A stretch of DNA of 64,000 nt. It comes from Haloarcula argentinensis DSM 12282. GTDB lineage: Archaea > Halobacteriota > Halobacteria > Halobacteriales > Haloarculaceae. Made by a program: the position numbers and the translations under genes. Location: the NCBI GenBank assembly GCA_000336895.1, contig AOLX01000015.1, forward strand, positions 181,185 to 245,184. Direction: 5' to 3'. Each line of letters opens with the position of its first letter. Positions within the stretch are counted from its first letter, which is position 1. Shown in pieces: positions 41,980-51,322 of this stretch. The notes under the pieces were generated by a model. The model did not search any database. It saw only the letters and a list, made by a program, of their open reading frames with translations, and was not told where the DNA came from.

Positions 41980-42938
41980 TATTTCCCACCTACCATCTGA
42001 AACACGATACCAGCCACAGAGAGCAAGAAGCCACCGACAGTGAGATTCATCGGGTCTGAGAGGGCTTCCGGCTCGTTGGCACCGTTCGAAAAGAACCCAC
42101 GCTGCACACCGTTCGAATTATCGCCAGTCGAGGACTCGCTGGATGATTGCTGTGCTGCTGTTTGCTCAGGTTTCGTCCGTATCGATTGTGCTGTTGAATC
42201 CGACGCCGGTGGTGTTTGTGTCTCTGGCGGTGGCTCTGTCACGTCACCTGAGTCGTCGTGCACAACAATGCCGTTGTACTCTTCTGGATTCCGGAGGGTG
42301 ACAGTTAGTGACTTTTCTTCGTCAACGAAGATAGTATCTAACAGTTCCCCGTTGGCACTCGCTGGATGCGTACGAATCGTCATAGACCCAGCCAGTTCGA
42401 TTCCCGCCTCCGAACTCGCTGCGTGCGTGACGTACCCATCTGCGTTGGTGGTAAATGAGCGCGGACCAGTTCCAGCACCGTATTGCGTGTAGAACGACAG
42501 CGGGACGTTCTCCAGTGGGTTCCCATTAGAATCAACAACCTGAATCGTCGTCACAAACCCCTCTGGGACAGTGTAGTTGCCAAGTTCCATCGGCTCCTTC
42601 TCGACACGGATCTGGTCGAGGTCGGCAATTACGGGGACTCCATCAAACGCAGATCGTATCAGGTCACCCTGCTTTTGATGGAAGAATATGACATCGTACC
42701 CGGTGTTACTCGGGAGATCCGCGCTGAAATTACCATCCTCGTCAATATCGGCGCGATACCATTCGTGCGTTTCCCGATCAGCGAAGACTACGTGACTGTC
42801 AGTGAGTGCAGTTCCGGTTTCCGCCACCACCGAAGCGCTCACGGCTGTCGAATCCGTCTGCGCAACCGCACTCCCTGACAGTAAACAGCCCCCAACTGCT
42901 GCTGCAGTTTGTGTACAAAACCTCCGTCGGCTGGGCAT
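41979..42938 (-). CDS. Tat-exported protein with C-terminal membrane anchor
   Basis: The 319 residues start MPSRRRFCTQTAAAVGGC, a twin-arginine signal. A cleavage site near AVAQ is likely, and the Cys at 18 may alternatively be lipidated. The mature part has beta-domain segments (SASVVAETGTALTDSHVVFADRE, TTIQVVDSNGNPLENVPLSFYTQ), resembling carboxypeptidase-regulatory/Ig-like folds. A Thr/Gln/Ser-rich linker and one C-terminal helix (LTVGGFLLSVAGIVFQM) follow. It is probably a surface protein working with the downstream PH-domain protein. Confidence 0.75.
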   Translation of the reverse strand: MPSRRRFCTQTAAAVGGCLLSGSAVAQTDSTAVSASVVAETGTALTDSHVVFADRETHEWYRADIDEDGNFSADLPSNTGYDVIFFHQKQGDLIRSAFDGVPVIADLDQIRVEKEPMELGNYTVPEGFVTTIQVVDSNGNPLENVPLSFYTQYGAGTGPRSFTTNADGYVTHAASSEAGIELAGSMTIRTHPASANGELLDTIFVDEEKSLTVTLRNPEEYNGIVVHDDSGDVTEPPPETQTPPASDSTAQSIRTKPEQTAAQQSSSESSTGDNSNGVQRGFFSNGANEPEALSDPMNLTVGGFLLSVAGIVFQMVGGK

Positions 42939-43361
42939 ATGAGTGCGTTCGAAGCTTGCTATTTAATGGTTTCTTAGAGATATCCAATATTGATATTGGG
43001 CTCACCCCGTTTTGCTACCAAACCACCCAGTCTGACCGTAGCCAAAGAACGACACGTATTCGAGACCCCAGTAGTCGCTCAAGCACACCCTGAAAGGCGG
43101 CAACGAGAACACAAAAGCTAAGTCGGTCACACGCAGTTACTCGACCATGCGACGACGCCGTCAGTCCGGAACCGCCTCGTGGCTCCCTGGTGAGGGCGTC
43201 GTCCGTGCGAAACGCAAGCCGATGTTTTAGCGGCTCGTGGCGGACGTGGCGACTCCGTCTCGGGTCAGGTCGTTTGACACACAACAGCCGGTAGTATCGG
43301 CCGGCTATCGCACCGTTTCCGACCGAACAACCGAACCCACAGCGACACCCCACACTCAGCA
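42939..43361. other. Divergent intergenic stretch upstream of dapA
   Basis: About 420 bases separate the Tat protein gene from dapA. The left part is AT-rich and likely carries the Tat gene promoter. The remainder has only short frames without recognisable protein features. No tRNA or repeat was found. Confidence 0.5.
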
Positions 43362-44282
43362 ATGACAGCTATCGACTTCCGCGGCGTGTTCCCGGCGATG
43401 TGCACGCCGTTCCACCAGGACGGCAGTATCGATTTCGAAACACTCAGAAACGACGCTCAACGGCTCGAATCCGCTGGCGTCGACGGCCTCGTTCCCGTCG
43501 GCTCGACCGGCGAGTCGGCGACGCTCTCCCACGACGAACACATCGAGGTTGTCGAGGCGGTCATCGACGCCGTCGACGACGTGCCGGTCATCGCCGGCTC
43601 GGGGTCGAACAACACCAAGGAAGCGCTGGAGCTATCGCAGCGCTCTGCCGAGGCCGGTGCTGACGCCCTGTTGCTCATCTCGCCGTACTACAACAAGCCC
43701 GAACAGCAGGGGTTCGTCGACCACTACACGACGCTGGCCGACGCCGTCGACCTGCCACAGATCGTCTACAACGTCCCCTCGCGGACGGGGCAGAACATCG
43801 AGCCGGACACGGCGGTCGAACTCGCCTCGCATCCGAACATCCGGGCCTACAAGGCCGCGAGCGGCGATATGAACCAGATTTCCGAGATCATCGAACGCAC
43901 GCGAGACGAGGACTTCGCGGTGCTGTCCGGTGACGACGGGATGACGCTGCCGGTGCTGTCGGTCGGCGGGACCGGCTGTATCTCCGTCTCGGCCAACATC
44001 GAGCCGGAGCGTACCTGTGCGATGGTCGGTGCGGCGCTGTCCGGCGACTTCGAGCGAGCGCGGGCAATTCATCACGAACTCGGCCCGCTGTTCCGTGCGA
44101 TGTTCGTCGAGACGAACCCCATCCCGGTCAAGGAGGCCATGCGGATCCGGGGCTACGGCCCGGCGTATCTCCGCTCCCCACTCACTCGCCTCTCGGACGA
44201 ACACCTCGACCACCTGCGTGACGTGCTCGCCACGCTCGAAACCGAAGACCTTGAAGACGAGTACGCGGAGGCCGAGCGATGA
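43362..44282 (+). CDS. dapA: 4-hydroxy-tetrahydrodipicolinate synthase
   Basis: The 306 residues contain VPVGSTGESATLSHDEH, SPYYNKPEQQG, the catalytic Tyr in VYNVPSRTGQN and the Schiff-base Lys in AYKAASGDM. It condenses aspartate semialdehyde with pyruvate, the first committed step of diaminopimelate/lysine synthesis. It overlaps dapB by 4 bp. Confidence 0.95.
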   Translation: MTAIDFRGVFPAMCTPFHQDGSIDFETLRNDAQRLESAGVDGLVPVGSTGESATLSHDEHIEVVEAVIDAVDDVPVIAGSGSNNTKEALELSQRSAEAGADALLLISPYYNKPEQQGFVDHYTTLADAVDLPQIVYNVPSRTGQNIEPDTAVELASHPNIRAYKAASGDMNQISEIIERTRDEDFAVLSGDDGMTLPVLSVGGTGCISVSANIEPERTCAMVGAALSGDFERARAIHHELGPLFRAMFVETNPIPVKEAMRIRGYGPAYLRSPLTRLSDEHLDHLRDVLATLETEDLEDEYAEAER

Positions 44283-45028
44283 CGCGAGTGGCGGTCAACG
44301 GCGTCACCGGCCAGATGGGCGGGGCCGTCATCGAGGCCGCCATCGACAGCGAGGTCGTGGTCGGCTTCGCGACCAGCGACACGGATGCGGTTGACGGCGT
44401 CCCGGTCGTCCACCCCGCCGAGGCCGCCGCTGCGCTCCGGGAGTACGACGTGGACGTTGTCGTCGACTTCGCTGTCCCCGAAGGCGCGCTGACCGTCGCC
44501 GAGGCCTGCGTCGAGGTGGGCGTCCCGATGGTCGTCGGAACCACCGGCTTCGACGAGGACGGGATGGGTCGCTTGAAAGACGCCAGCGAGGAGGTTCCGC
44601 TCCTGAAGGCCACGAATTTCTCACAGGGGATTCAGGTCCTCCAGCGTCTCATCAGCGAGGCCGTCGAGACGCTCAAGGACTACGACCTCGAACTCATGGA
44701 GACTCATCACAACCGCAAAGTCGACGCCCCGTCGGGAACTGCCAGCAGCATCCTCGACGTAATTCAGGAAGAGCGCGACGTGGAACCGGTGTACGGTCGG
44801 GAGGGACACGCACCGCGTGAAGACGACGAAATCGGTGTGTTCGCCCGTCGGGCCGGCGATATTCGTGGGGAGCACGAACTCGTACTGGCCGGCAACGACG
44901 AAGTCCTCTCGCTCTCCCACCGGGCCGAGGACCGCGGCGTGTTCGCCGCCGGCGCACTCGATGCGGCGGCGTGGCTCGTCGGCCGTGACGCCGGCTGGTA
45001 CGAGTTCGGCGACGTTGTCGACGCGTAG
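44279..45028 (+). CDS. dapB: 4-hydroxy-tetrahydrodipicolinate reductase
   Basis: The 249 residues show the N-terminal nucleotide-binding VAVNGVTGQMGGAVIEA, VGTTGFDEDG and the active-site motif ETHHNRKVDAPSGTA. It reduces the DapA product with NAD(P)H. It is translationally coupled to dapA. Confidence 0.95.
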   Translation: MTRVAVNGVTGQMGGAVIEAAIDSEVVVGFATSDTDAVDGVPVVHPAEAAAALREYDVDVVVDFAVPEGALTVAEACVEVGVPMVVGTTGFDEDGMGRLKDASEEVPLLKATNFSQGIQVLQRLISEAVETLKDYDLELMETHHNRKVDAPSGTASSILDVIQEERDVEPVYGREGHAPREDDEIGVFARRAGDIRGEHELVLAGNDEVLSLSHRAEDRGVFAAGALDAAAWLVGRDAGWYEFGDVVDA

Positions 45029-45128
45029 CACGGTTGATGCTGTGATCTCCATACCCGATTATACAGCCTAGTACACTACGATAAATATTAGAATTACCCT
45101 TATACGTCGCTCTCTGCAATAATCTCGT

Positions 45129-45260
45129 ATGGCTACGAACCAATCCATCCGACTCCCCGCGTCCGACTGTCCCCGATGTGCAACCTCGTTCGAAGCAACG
45201 GCCCCGCGAATCAGTATGTGTCCGGAGTGTGGCTACATTCCCGGTCACGGGGCCGACTGA
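45129..45260 (+). CDS. Small zinc-ribbon protein, 43 aa
   Basis: The ATG at 45129 opens a 43-residue frame with two CxxC knuckles: SDCPRCATS and SMCPECGYIP. Four Cys at this spacing form a rubredoxin-like zinc ribbon. It lies between dapB and dapD on the same strand; about 100 bases of AT-rich DNA upstream include a TATA-like CTTATAC. The function is unknown. Confidence 0.65.
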   Translation: MATNQSIRLPASDCPRCATSFEATAPRISMCPECGYIPGHGAD

Positions 45261-45523
45261 AGCGGTACTAGCTGCCGCCGGAGCACTGGTGTCTGACTGC
45301 GAACCGTTTCGGTCGCAGTACTTGTGGTCGACTGCATTGAGACATCACCCGGAACAGTGGGGATTCATGCGGATGAGACGGCGATACGAAGGCTACAGCT
45401 GCTCGAACGTCCACTTCTGGTTGTCGCCACCGGCGTAGCTGTATTGTTGGACGTTCGCGCCGCTGGTAGACACTCTGAGTCGAAACCCCGACAAGTAATA
45501 CCATCCGCGAAATAGTGAACCCC

Positions 45524-46354
45524 ATGAGCCTCAAAGCGGACATCGACGACCTCTGGCAGCGGAAACAGGACGGCCTCTCAGCGACCGACGCAACAGACGA
45601 CCATCTCGATGTACTTGCAGAGTTCCTCGCAGCGCTGGAAGCCGGCGAGGTCCGCGCCGCGGAGAAGTCAGGCGGCGAGTGGGAGGCGAACGCCTGGGTC
45701 AAGCAAGGTATTCTGCTGAACTTCGGCTTGCGCGAGACCGTCGCCCGCGAGTACGGCGGCGTCGACTACCACGACGTGCTCCCGCTCCGAGAGACCGCGG
45801 ACCTCGGCGAGCGCGGAACGCGCAACACCCCGGACGGGACCACCATCCGCCGCGGCGCGTACCTCGGCGAGGACTGCATCATGATGTCGCCCTCTTTCGT
45901 CAACATCGGAGCCTACGTCGGTGACGGGACGCTCGTCGACTCCTGTGACACCGTCGGCTCCTGCGCCCAGATCGGCGAGAACGTCAAACTCGGCGCGAAC
46001 ACGCTCATCGGCGGCGTCCTCGAACCGGTCGAGAACGCGCCGGTGATCGTCGAAGACGAGGTGTCGCTGGGCGCTGGCTGTCGCGTCACCAGCGGCTTCG
46101 TCGTCGGTGAGGGTTCCATCGTCGGCGAGAACACGCTCCTGACGCCGCGGATTCCGGTGTACGACCTCGTCGAGGACGAGGTGCTGTACGGTGAACTGCC
46201 GCCGGAGCGCCGTGCGTTCCAGCGCTTCGTCGACTCCTCGGTCGGCGAGAACGACCTGATCCCCGGCGGGGCGTACAAGCCCGCCGTCGTGGCGACTGAC
46301 GTGGAGGAAGAGACGCTGGAAGCGACGGAGCGAGAAGACGCGCTTCGGGAGTAG
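45524..46354 (+). CDS. dapD: 2,3,4,5-tetrahydropyridine-2,6-dicarboxylate N-succinyltransferase
   Basis: The start at 45524 (MSLKADIDDLWQRKQDG) gives 276 residues, preferred over a GTG at 45515. A helical N-terminal domain is followed by left-handed beta-helix hexapeptides (NIGAYVGDGTLVDSCDTVGS, GCRVTSGFVVGEGSIVGEN). It uses succinyl-CoA, which shows that this organism employs the succinylase branch of lysine synthesis. A strong inverted repeat follows the stop. Confidence 0.93.
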   Translation: MSLKADIDDLWQRKQDGLSATDATDDHLDVLAEFLAALEAGEVRAAEKSGGEWEANAWVKQGILLNFGLRETVAREYGGVDYHDVLPLRETADLGERGTRNTPDGTTIRRGAYLGEDCIMMSPSFVNIGAYVGDGTLVDSCDTVGSCAQIGENVKLGANTLIGGVLEPVENAPVIVEDEVSLGAGCRVTSGFVVGEGSIVGENTLLTPRIPVYDLVEDEVLYGELPPERRAFQRFVDSSVGENDLIPGGAYKPAVVATDVEEETLEATEREDALRE

Positions 46355-46383
46355 CGAGGTTCTGAGCGGAGCGAAGAACCTCG
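46355..46383. repeat. 9-bp inverted repeat directly after dapD
   Basis: CGAGGTTCT (46355-46363) and AGAACCTCG (46375-46383) form a perfect 9-bp stem with an 11-base loop, and a further copy of GAACCTCG follows within about 20 bases. It starts right after the dapD stop, so a role in 3'-end formation or as a haloarchaeal interspersed repeat is possible. Confidence 0.6.
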
Positions 46384-46570
46384 GCGGAACGGCGAACCTC
46401 GTGAGCCGTGGAGTAGTGGGACGCGCGAATCGCAGCGCTCGACAAGGCAAATATCATGGGCTGTAACGTATCGTCTCCGGGTGTGTTGCTATGGTCGTGC
46501 GAACAAGCACTCGTTACCGCGGCGTGAACGATCGTCTATATATTTGTTACCATACCACAAATTTTGTCGC

Positions 46571-47098
46571 ATGAGCCAGGGACATACCGTCTCTCGCGTC
46601 TCGGCGGTGACGAGGTACAGATGGGTCGCTGGCGGTGCGAGTGGGCTAGTCGCCGGCGTCGGGATGGGCGTCGTGTTCCACGCCGGCGCGAACCTCATGC
46701 CGTTCATCGGGGCACTGTACGGCTGGCCGTCCGTCCTCGGCGGGTGGGTGGTCCACCTGCTGAACAGCGTCCTCGCCGGCCTGCTGTTCGCGTTCGTCGT
46801 CTCCCGGTCGGTGTTTCATGGCCAGATCGAGTCCGTCGGGGAGAGCGTCGCGGGTGGCGTGGTCTTCGCGGCCGCCATCGGCCTGCTCTCGACAGGGTTC
46901 TTGCTCCCGGTTTCGATGAGCGCGTTGGGGGTCCAGTCGTTCCCCGAACCGCTAGTCCCGCTGCCGGGCATGCTCGGGAGCGCCCTCGTCGTGGCATCAG
47001 TGGGCGTTGCCCACCTCGTGTACGGCCTGCTCCTCGGCTGGACCTACGCCGCAGCCAGGGGCTACAGAACTCCCGACAGCGTGGCGAGCGAGGCGTGA
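46571..47098 (+). CDS. Multi-helix membrane protein of unknown function, 175 aa
   Basis: The start at 46571 (MSQGHTVSRVSAVTRYRW) is chosen because the upstream extension is Cys/Arg-rich. Four or five membrane helices are predicted (GGASGLVAGVGMGVVFHAG, VVFAAAIGLLSTGFLL). It sits between dapD and the aldehyde dehydrogenase gene and has no recognised family. Confidence 0.7.
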   Translation: MSQGHTVSRVSAVTRYRWVAGGASGLVAGVGMGVVFHAGANLMPFIGALYGWPSVLGGWVVHLLNSVLAGLLFAFVVSRSVFHGQIESVGESVAGGVVFAAAIGLLSTGFLLPVSMSALGVQSFPEPLVPLPGMLGSALVVASVGVAHLVYGLLLGWTYAAARGYRTPDSVASEA

Positions 47099-47347
47099 CG
47101 GTCGTCGCCTCCGGTCAGTCGGCATTCACGTCGCGGCGGTGTCGTCGCCACCGACGGCAAGAAGGGACGCCGGAAGTGACGGAGTGAGAGAACGCACTCA
47201 GAGAGTGGCGTGGCAAGCGAGGTAACGGCCTCCAGTGGTGTGTCATTGCGACCATCGTGCTGGTGTAGCCAGCACGAAACCTATATTGGTTTCATCTGTT
47301 CCGGAATTTAGACGTGTGTAATTGCTACTGGCTACATCACCGCACAA

Positions 47348-47360
47348 CTTTAAGTATTAA
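47348..47360 (+). promoter_or_regulatory. TATA-like promoter of the aldehyde dehydrogenase gene
   Basis: AACTTTAAGTATT and the following AT-rich bases lie about 30 bp before the ATG at 47385, consistent with a leaderless start. Confidence 0.45.
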
Positions 47361-47384
47361 TAGTAGCAAATACCGGCCGTAGAT

Positions 47385-48911
47385 ATGTCTAGTGACAGCA
47401 AAGGTCAGAGCGCCACAGAGCGGAAGTCAGCGATAAAGAAGCGGCACGAACAGGCGGCAAACGAAGTGCTGCCGGATCGGCGGGAACTGTACATCGGTGG
47501 AGAATGGGTCCAGAGCAGCGCCGGGGAGACGTTCGAAACGATAGACCCGACAACCGGTGAAACACTTGCGGAGGTGCAAGCCGGCACCGCCGAGGACATC
47601 GACAGGGCAGTTGCGGCCGCGTGGGACGCGTACGACGAGACGTATAGCGAGATGTCCACGAGCGAACGCCAGACGATGCTGGACGGTATCGCAGACGCCA
47701 TTGCGGAGCGAAGCGAGAAGTTCGCGAAGCTCGAAAGTTTAGATAACGGGAAACCGATTACCGAGGCGCGGATCGATATCGATCTCGTTATCGACCACTT
47801 CCGGTACTTCGCAGGTCTCGCTCGATCGGGCGAGGGACGAACCATCGAGACTGACGACAGCCGACACGTCCAGACACTCCGAGAGCCGTACGGGGTTGTT
47901 GGACAGATAATCCCGTGGAACTTCCCGCTGCTGATGGCGGCTTGGAAGCTCGCCCCGGCGCTGTCGGCTGGGAACACTGTCGTACTGAAGCCCGCCGAGG
48001 AGACGCCACTGAGTGTTCTCAAACTGATGGAGATCACGGAAGACGTGATTCCTGGCGGCGTCGTCAACGTCGTCACCGGGTTCGGTCCGGATGCGGGTGA
48101 ACCCCTCTCGAAACATCCGGATATCCGGAAGCTAGCGTTCACCGGGTCGACAGAGATCGGGAGCAAGGTGATGCAAAGCGCCGCCGAACACATCACCGAC
48201 GTGACGCTGGAACTGGGCGGAAAGAGCCCGCTCGTCGTGTTCCCCGACGCAGACCTAGAACAGGCCGTCGAGACGACGATTACGTCGATCTTCTTCAACA
48301 CCGGCGAGTGCTGCTGTGCCGGGTCACGGTTGTTCGTCCATGAAGACATCAAAGACGAGTTCCTGGACGAGCTCGCGACCGCAGCAGAAGACCTGACTGT
48401 GGACGACCCACTGCTGGAATCGACAGATCTTGGCCCGAAAGTAACCGCGGAGCAGGTCGAGCGGACGCTGGGATACATTGAGGAGGCAGAACAGGAAGGG
48501 GCGGCCTTCGTCACCGGGGGGAGTCAGCCGGACGACGAAGCCCTCTCGGATGGGTGCTTCGTCGCGCCGACGCTCATCGACGAGATTGACCACGACAGCA
48601 AAGCGGTCCAAGAAGAGATATTCGGCCCGGTTCAGGAAGTGTTCAGCTGGAGCGACTACGACGACATGATCCGGCTGGCCAACGATGTCGACTACGGGCT
48701 CGCGGCAGGCATCCTCACAGAAGACCTCTCGAAGGCGCACCAGTGTGCAAAAGACATCGAAGCGGGGAACATCTGGGTCAACACCTACAACGACTTCCCG
48801 GCAGGCCAGCCGTTCGGCGGATACAAACAGTCGGGAATCGGGCGAGAGATCGGCGAGGAAACTATCGACCACTACACACAAACGAAGACAGTGAATATCT
48901 CGCTCGACTGA
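47385..48911 (+). CDS. Aldehyde dehydrogenase, NAD(P)-dependent
   Basis: The 508 residues show the full ALDH fold: GQIIPWNFPLLMAAWKLA, the FTGSTEIGSKVM nucleotide loop, the general-base Glu in LELGGKSPLVV, the catalytic Cys region in FNTGECCCAGSRLF and GYKQSGIGREIG near the end. It is close to betaine/indole-acetaldehyde-type ALDHs. A basic N-terminal extension of about 35 residues precedes the fold. The next gene starts 1 bp after the stop. Confidence 0.92.
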   Translation: MSSDSKGQSATERKSAIKKRHEQAANEVLPDRRELYIGGEWVQSSAGETFETIDPTTGETLAEVQAGTAEDIDRAVAAAWDAYDETYSEMSTSERQTMLDGIADAIAERSEKFAKLESLDNGKPITEARIDIDLVIDHFRYFAGLARSGEGRTIETDDSRHVQTLREPYGVVGQIIPWNFPLLMAAWKLAPALSAGNTVVLKPAEETPLSVLKLMEITEDVIPGGVVNVVTGFGPDAGEPLSKHPDIRKLAFTGSTEIGSKVMQSAAEHITDVTLELGGKSPLVVFPDADLEQAVETTITSIFFNTGECCCAGSRLFVHEDIKDEFLDELATAAEDLTVDDPLLESTDLGPKVTAEQVERTLGYIEEAEQEGAAFVTGGSQPDDEALSDGCFVAPTLIDEIDHDSKAVQEEIFGPVQEVFSWSDYDDMIRLANDVDYGLAAGILTEDLSKAHQCAKDIEAGNIWVNTYNDFPAGQPFGGYKQSGIGREIGEETIDHYTQTKTVNISLD

Positions 48912-48912
48912 T

Positions 48913-49284
48913 GTGACGGTTCCGTTCCCGCAAGTCCCACCCGGGCAGATCGAAGCCGCCAACGTGTCCATCGCCCCCGACGGGACGAAATACGTCGTTC
49001 CATCAGGGATGCACGAGCGGCTGTGCCGGGCGGTGGTGCCTGACGCTGATGAGGGGACACTGGACCCCAAAACCGAACTGGCGTTGGCCGGCTGGGTGTC
49101 ACTGCACACGGACGGGCTGACCAGACGTGTGTACATCGATGCCCCGGATGACTTCGCCGACACGGCCATCGTAAAGCGGTTTGCCCGGGCACACGACGCT
49201 GAATCGATTGTCATGGCACGCCACCCCAGCGGCGACGTGACCCGCTGGCAGTCGCCAAGCACTATCTCCATTACCGAACAGTGA
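48913..49284 (+). CDS. Hypothetical protein coupled to aldehyde dehydrogenase, 123 aa
   Basis: A GTG at 48913 starts the frame one base after the ALDH stop. The sequence (VSIAPDGTKYVVPSGMHERLC, KTELALAGWVSLHTDGLTRRVYI) looks like an alpha-beta domain with acidic composition. The near-zero spacing implies translational coupling with ALDH. The family is not recognised. Confidence 0.65.
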   Translation: MTVPFPQVPPGQIEAANVSIAPDGTKYVVPSGMHERLCRAVVPDADEGTLDPKTELALAGWVSLHTDGLTRRVYIDAPDDFADTAIVKRFARAHDAESIVMARHPSGDVTRWQSPSTISITEQ

Positions 49285-49402
49285 ACTCGGCAGTGAGCAG
49301 CCCTGTCGCTCAGGGTCGGTCCACCTCCCATAGTACAAATCAGGGCTGCCGGCCCGCGGCCGGCAACAACGTTGTTTTCACTCCAGCCGCAGACCTGTGG
49401 CT

Positions 49403-49882
49403 ATGGATGAGCGAATCGACCCGGACGAACTGCTCGCTGGTGTCGGTTTTGATGCGGACGAGAGCGTGCTAACGCGTCGTCAAGCGGAAGTGCTGGCGCT
49501 CCGCGAAAACGATGTCCGTCAGAGCGATATCGGGGAGTTGCTCGGCACGTCACGCGCGAATATTTCGAGCATAGAGCGGAATGCGCGAGAGAACGTCGAA
49601 AAGGCACGCCAGACGGTCGCCTTTGCGAACACCCTCACAGCCCCTGTTCGTGTTGACATCGAGGCCGGGACCGATATCTACGATATTCCACAGACGGTGT
49701 ACGCTGCGTGTGACGAAGCCGGTGTGGAGGTCAATTACGGTTCCTCGAATCTGTTGCAACTCATCGATGACTCCGTCGATGGTGCGATTCAGCAGGACAT
49801 GGTGCAGGTGCCACTCCGCATCGATGTGACAAACGACGGTGTCGTACACGTTCGAGAGCAGTCGGCAGAACACTCAGAGTGA
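49403..49882 (+). CDS. Tfx-family DNA-binding transcriptional regulator
   Basis: The start at 49403 (MDERIDPDELLAGVGFD) gives 159 residues. The HTH is LTRRQAEVLALRENDVRQSDIGELLGTSRANISSIERNA, the basic signature of archaeal Tfx proteins, first found as regulator of the molybdenum formylmethanofuran dehydrogenase operon in a methanogen. A C-terminal domain of about 90 residues (VRVDIEAGTDIYDIPQTVY) may sense a ligand. It may regulate the ALDH operon or lysA-dapE, both nearby. Confidence 0.9.
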   Translation: MDERIDPDELLAGVGFDADESVLTRRQAEVLALRENDVRQSDIGELLGTSRANISSIERNARENVEKARQTVAFANTLTAPVRVDIEAGTDIYDIPQTVYAACDEAGVEVNYGSSNLLQLIDDSVDGAIQQDMVQVPLRIDVTNDGVVHVREQSAEHSE

Positions 49883-50086
49883 CTGGGAAGACCATCTAAC
49901 GACAGTACCCCTGACTCGAACTGACAGGCACAGCTCACATACCGGTGTGGCCTCGCACGCCGACAGACGGTTGTTGCGTGCAGCGCCGTCCCCAGCCAGC
50001 GTCACCCGATAGCGGCGATGCCCGGTTGGGGTGCTGTGTGTATCGAAACGGAACCCTTGTTAGCCGCCGACACCGTGGTTTCCCCA

Positions 50087-51322
50087 ATGAGCCACGACTC
50101 GCCGCCGGTCCGCCGCCTCGCGGACTGGAACCACGAGCGTCTGGAGGCGATGGCTGCCGAGCACGGCACGCCGCTGTACGTCGTCGACCTCGACCGCGTC
50201 GCCAAGAACTACGAACGGTTCGCCGCGGCGTTTCCCGACGCCCACGTCATGTACGCTGCGAAGGCCCACACCGGTCAGGCTGTCCTCTCGAAACTGCTTG
50301 AGACGGGCACTGACATCGAGTGTGCCGCCTGGGGAGAACTCCAGCGGGCCATCGACGCCGGCGCGGACCCGAACACGCTGCAGTACACGGCCGTCAATCC
50401 GCCGGATCACGACCTCGATTACGCCGTCGAGCTGGCCGCCGAGAATCCCGGCCTGACGATTACTGCGGGTGCGCGGGACACCTTCGACCGTCTAGAAGAG
50501 CGCGGCTACGACGGCCGGGTCGCCATCCGCATCAACCCCGGCATCGGAACGGGACACCACGAGAAAGTAGCGACGGGGAAAGACGCCAAGTTCGGCATCC
50601 CCTACGACGAGGTGCCCGAGGTCGCCGCGGACGTGCGCGAGCGGTTCGAGCTGGTCGGCCTGCACGCTCACGCCGGCAGCGGCGTCCTCCACGACGACTT
50701 AGACGACCACTGTCGGGCTATCGGGAAGGTCGCCGACATGGGCCGGGAGGTCATAGCCGACGGCGCGAAGTTGGACTTCGTCGACTTCGGCGGCGGCTTC
50801 GGCGTGCCGTACCGGGAAGATGTCGAGCCACTAGACATGGAGATCGTCGGCGAGAAGGTCCGCGAGGCGGTCGGGGACCTCGATGCACAGGTCAAACTCG
50901 AACCCGGCCGGTACGTCGTCGCCGACGCCGAGTGCATCCTCACGGAGGTCAACACGGTCAAAGAGACGCCGGCGGCGACAGTAGTCGGCGTCGACGCCTC
51001 GCTGGCGACACTAATCCGACCGGCGATGTTCGGCTCCTACCATCCGATCCGGAACGTCACCGCGCCGGAACGGGAAGCCGAACCGGTGTCCGTGGGCGGT
51101 CCCTGCTGTACGAGCGCCGACGTGTTCTGTACCGACCGACCCATCGCCCGACCCGAGCGGACCGACCTGCTCGCTATCGGCAACGCCGGCGCGTACGGCT
51201 ACGAACTGGCGAACCAGTTCCACTCCCAGCCCCGCCCTGCCGAAATCGCTTTCGAGGGCGGCGAGACGCGAGTCGTCAGGGAGCGCGAGACGCTGGCAGA
51301 TGTGACCCGCATGGAGCAGTAA
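50087..51322 (+). CDS. lysA: Diaminopimelate decarboxylase
   Basis: The start at 50087 (MSHDSPPVRRLADWNHER) gives 411 residues. PLP-binding Lys lies in MYAAKAHTGQAV, and LHAHAGSGV, FVDFGGGFGVPY, LEPGRYVVADA and CCTSADVFC are family hallmarks, ending in GAYGYELANQF. It converts meso-diaminopimelate to lysine. The stop overlaps the dapE start by 1 bp (TAATG). Confidence 0.94.
   Translation: MSHDSPPVRRLADWNHERLEAMAAEHGTPLYVVDLDRVAKNYERFAAAFPDAHVMYAAKAHTGQAVLSKLLETGTDIECAAWGELQRAIDAGADPNTLQYTAVNPPDHDLDYAVELAAENPGLTITAGARDTFDRLEERGYDGRVAIRINPGIGTGHHEKVATGKDAKFGIPYDEVPEVAADVRERFELVGLHAHAGSGVLHDDLDDHCRAIGKVADMGREVIADGAKLDFVDFGGGFGVPYREDVEPLDMEIVGEKVREAVGDLDAQVKLEPGRYVVADAECILTEVNTVKETPAATVVGVDASLATLIRPAMFGSYHPIRNVTAPEREAEPVSVGGPCCTSADVFCTDRPIARPERTDLLAIGNAGAYGYELANQFHSQPRPAEIAFEGGETRVVRERETLADVTRMEQ

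Noticed and set aside
47405..48514. Minus-strand frame of 369 codons opposite aldehyde dehydrogenase
   Set aside because: It is a Ser-rich antisense shadow of a clearly conserved ALDH gene.
50320..51321. Upstream extension of the dapE frame through lysA
   Set aside because: The extension is Arg-rich and overlaps lysA, which has all catalytic motifs; dapE begins normally at 51322.
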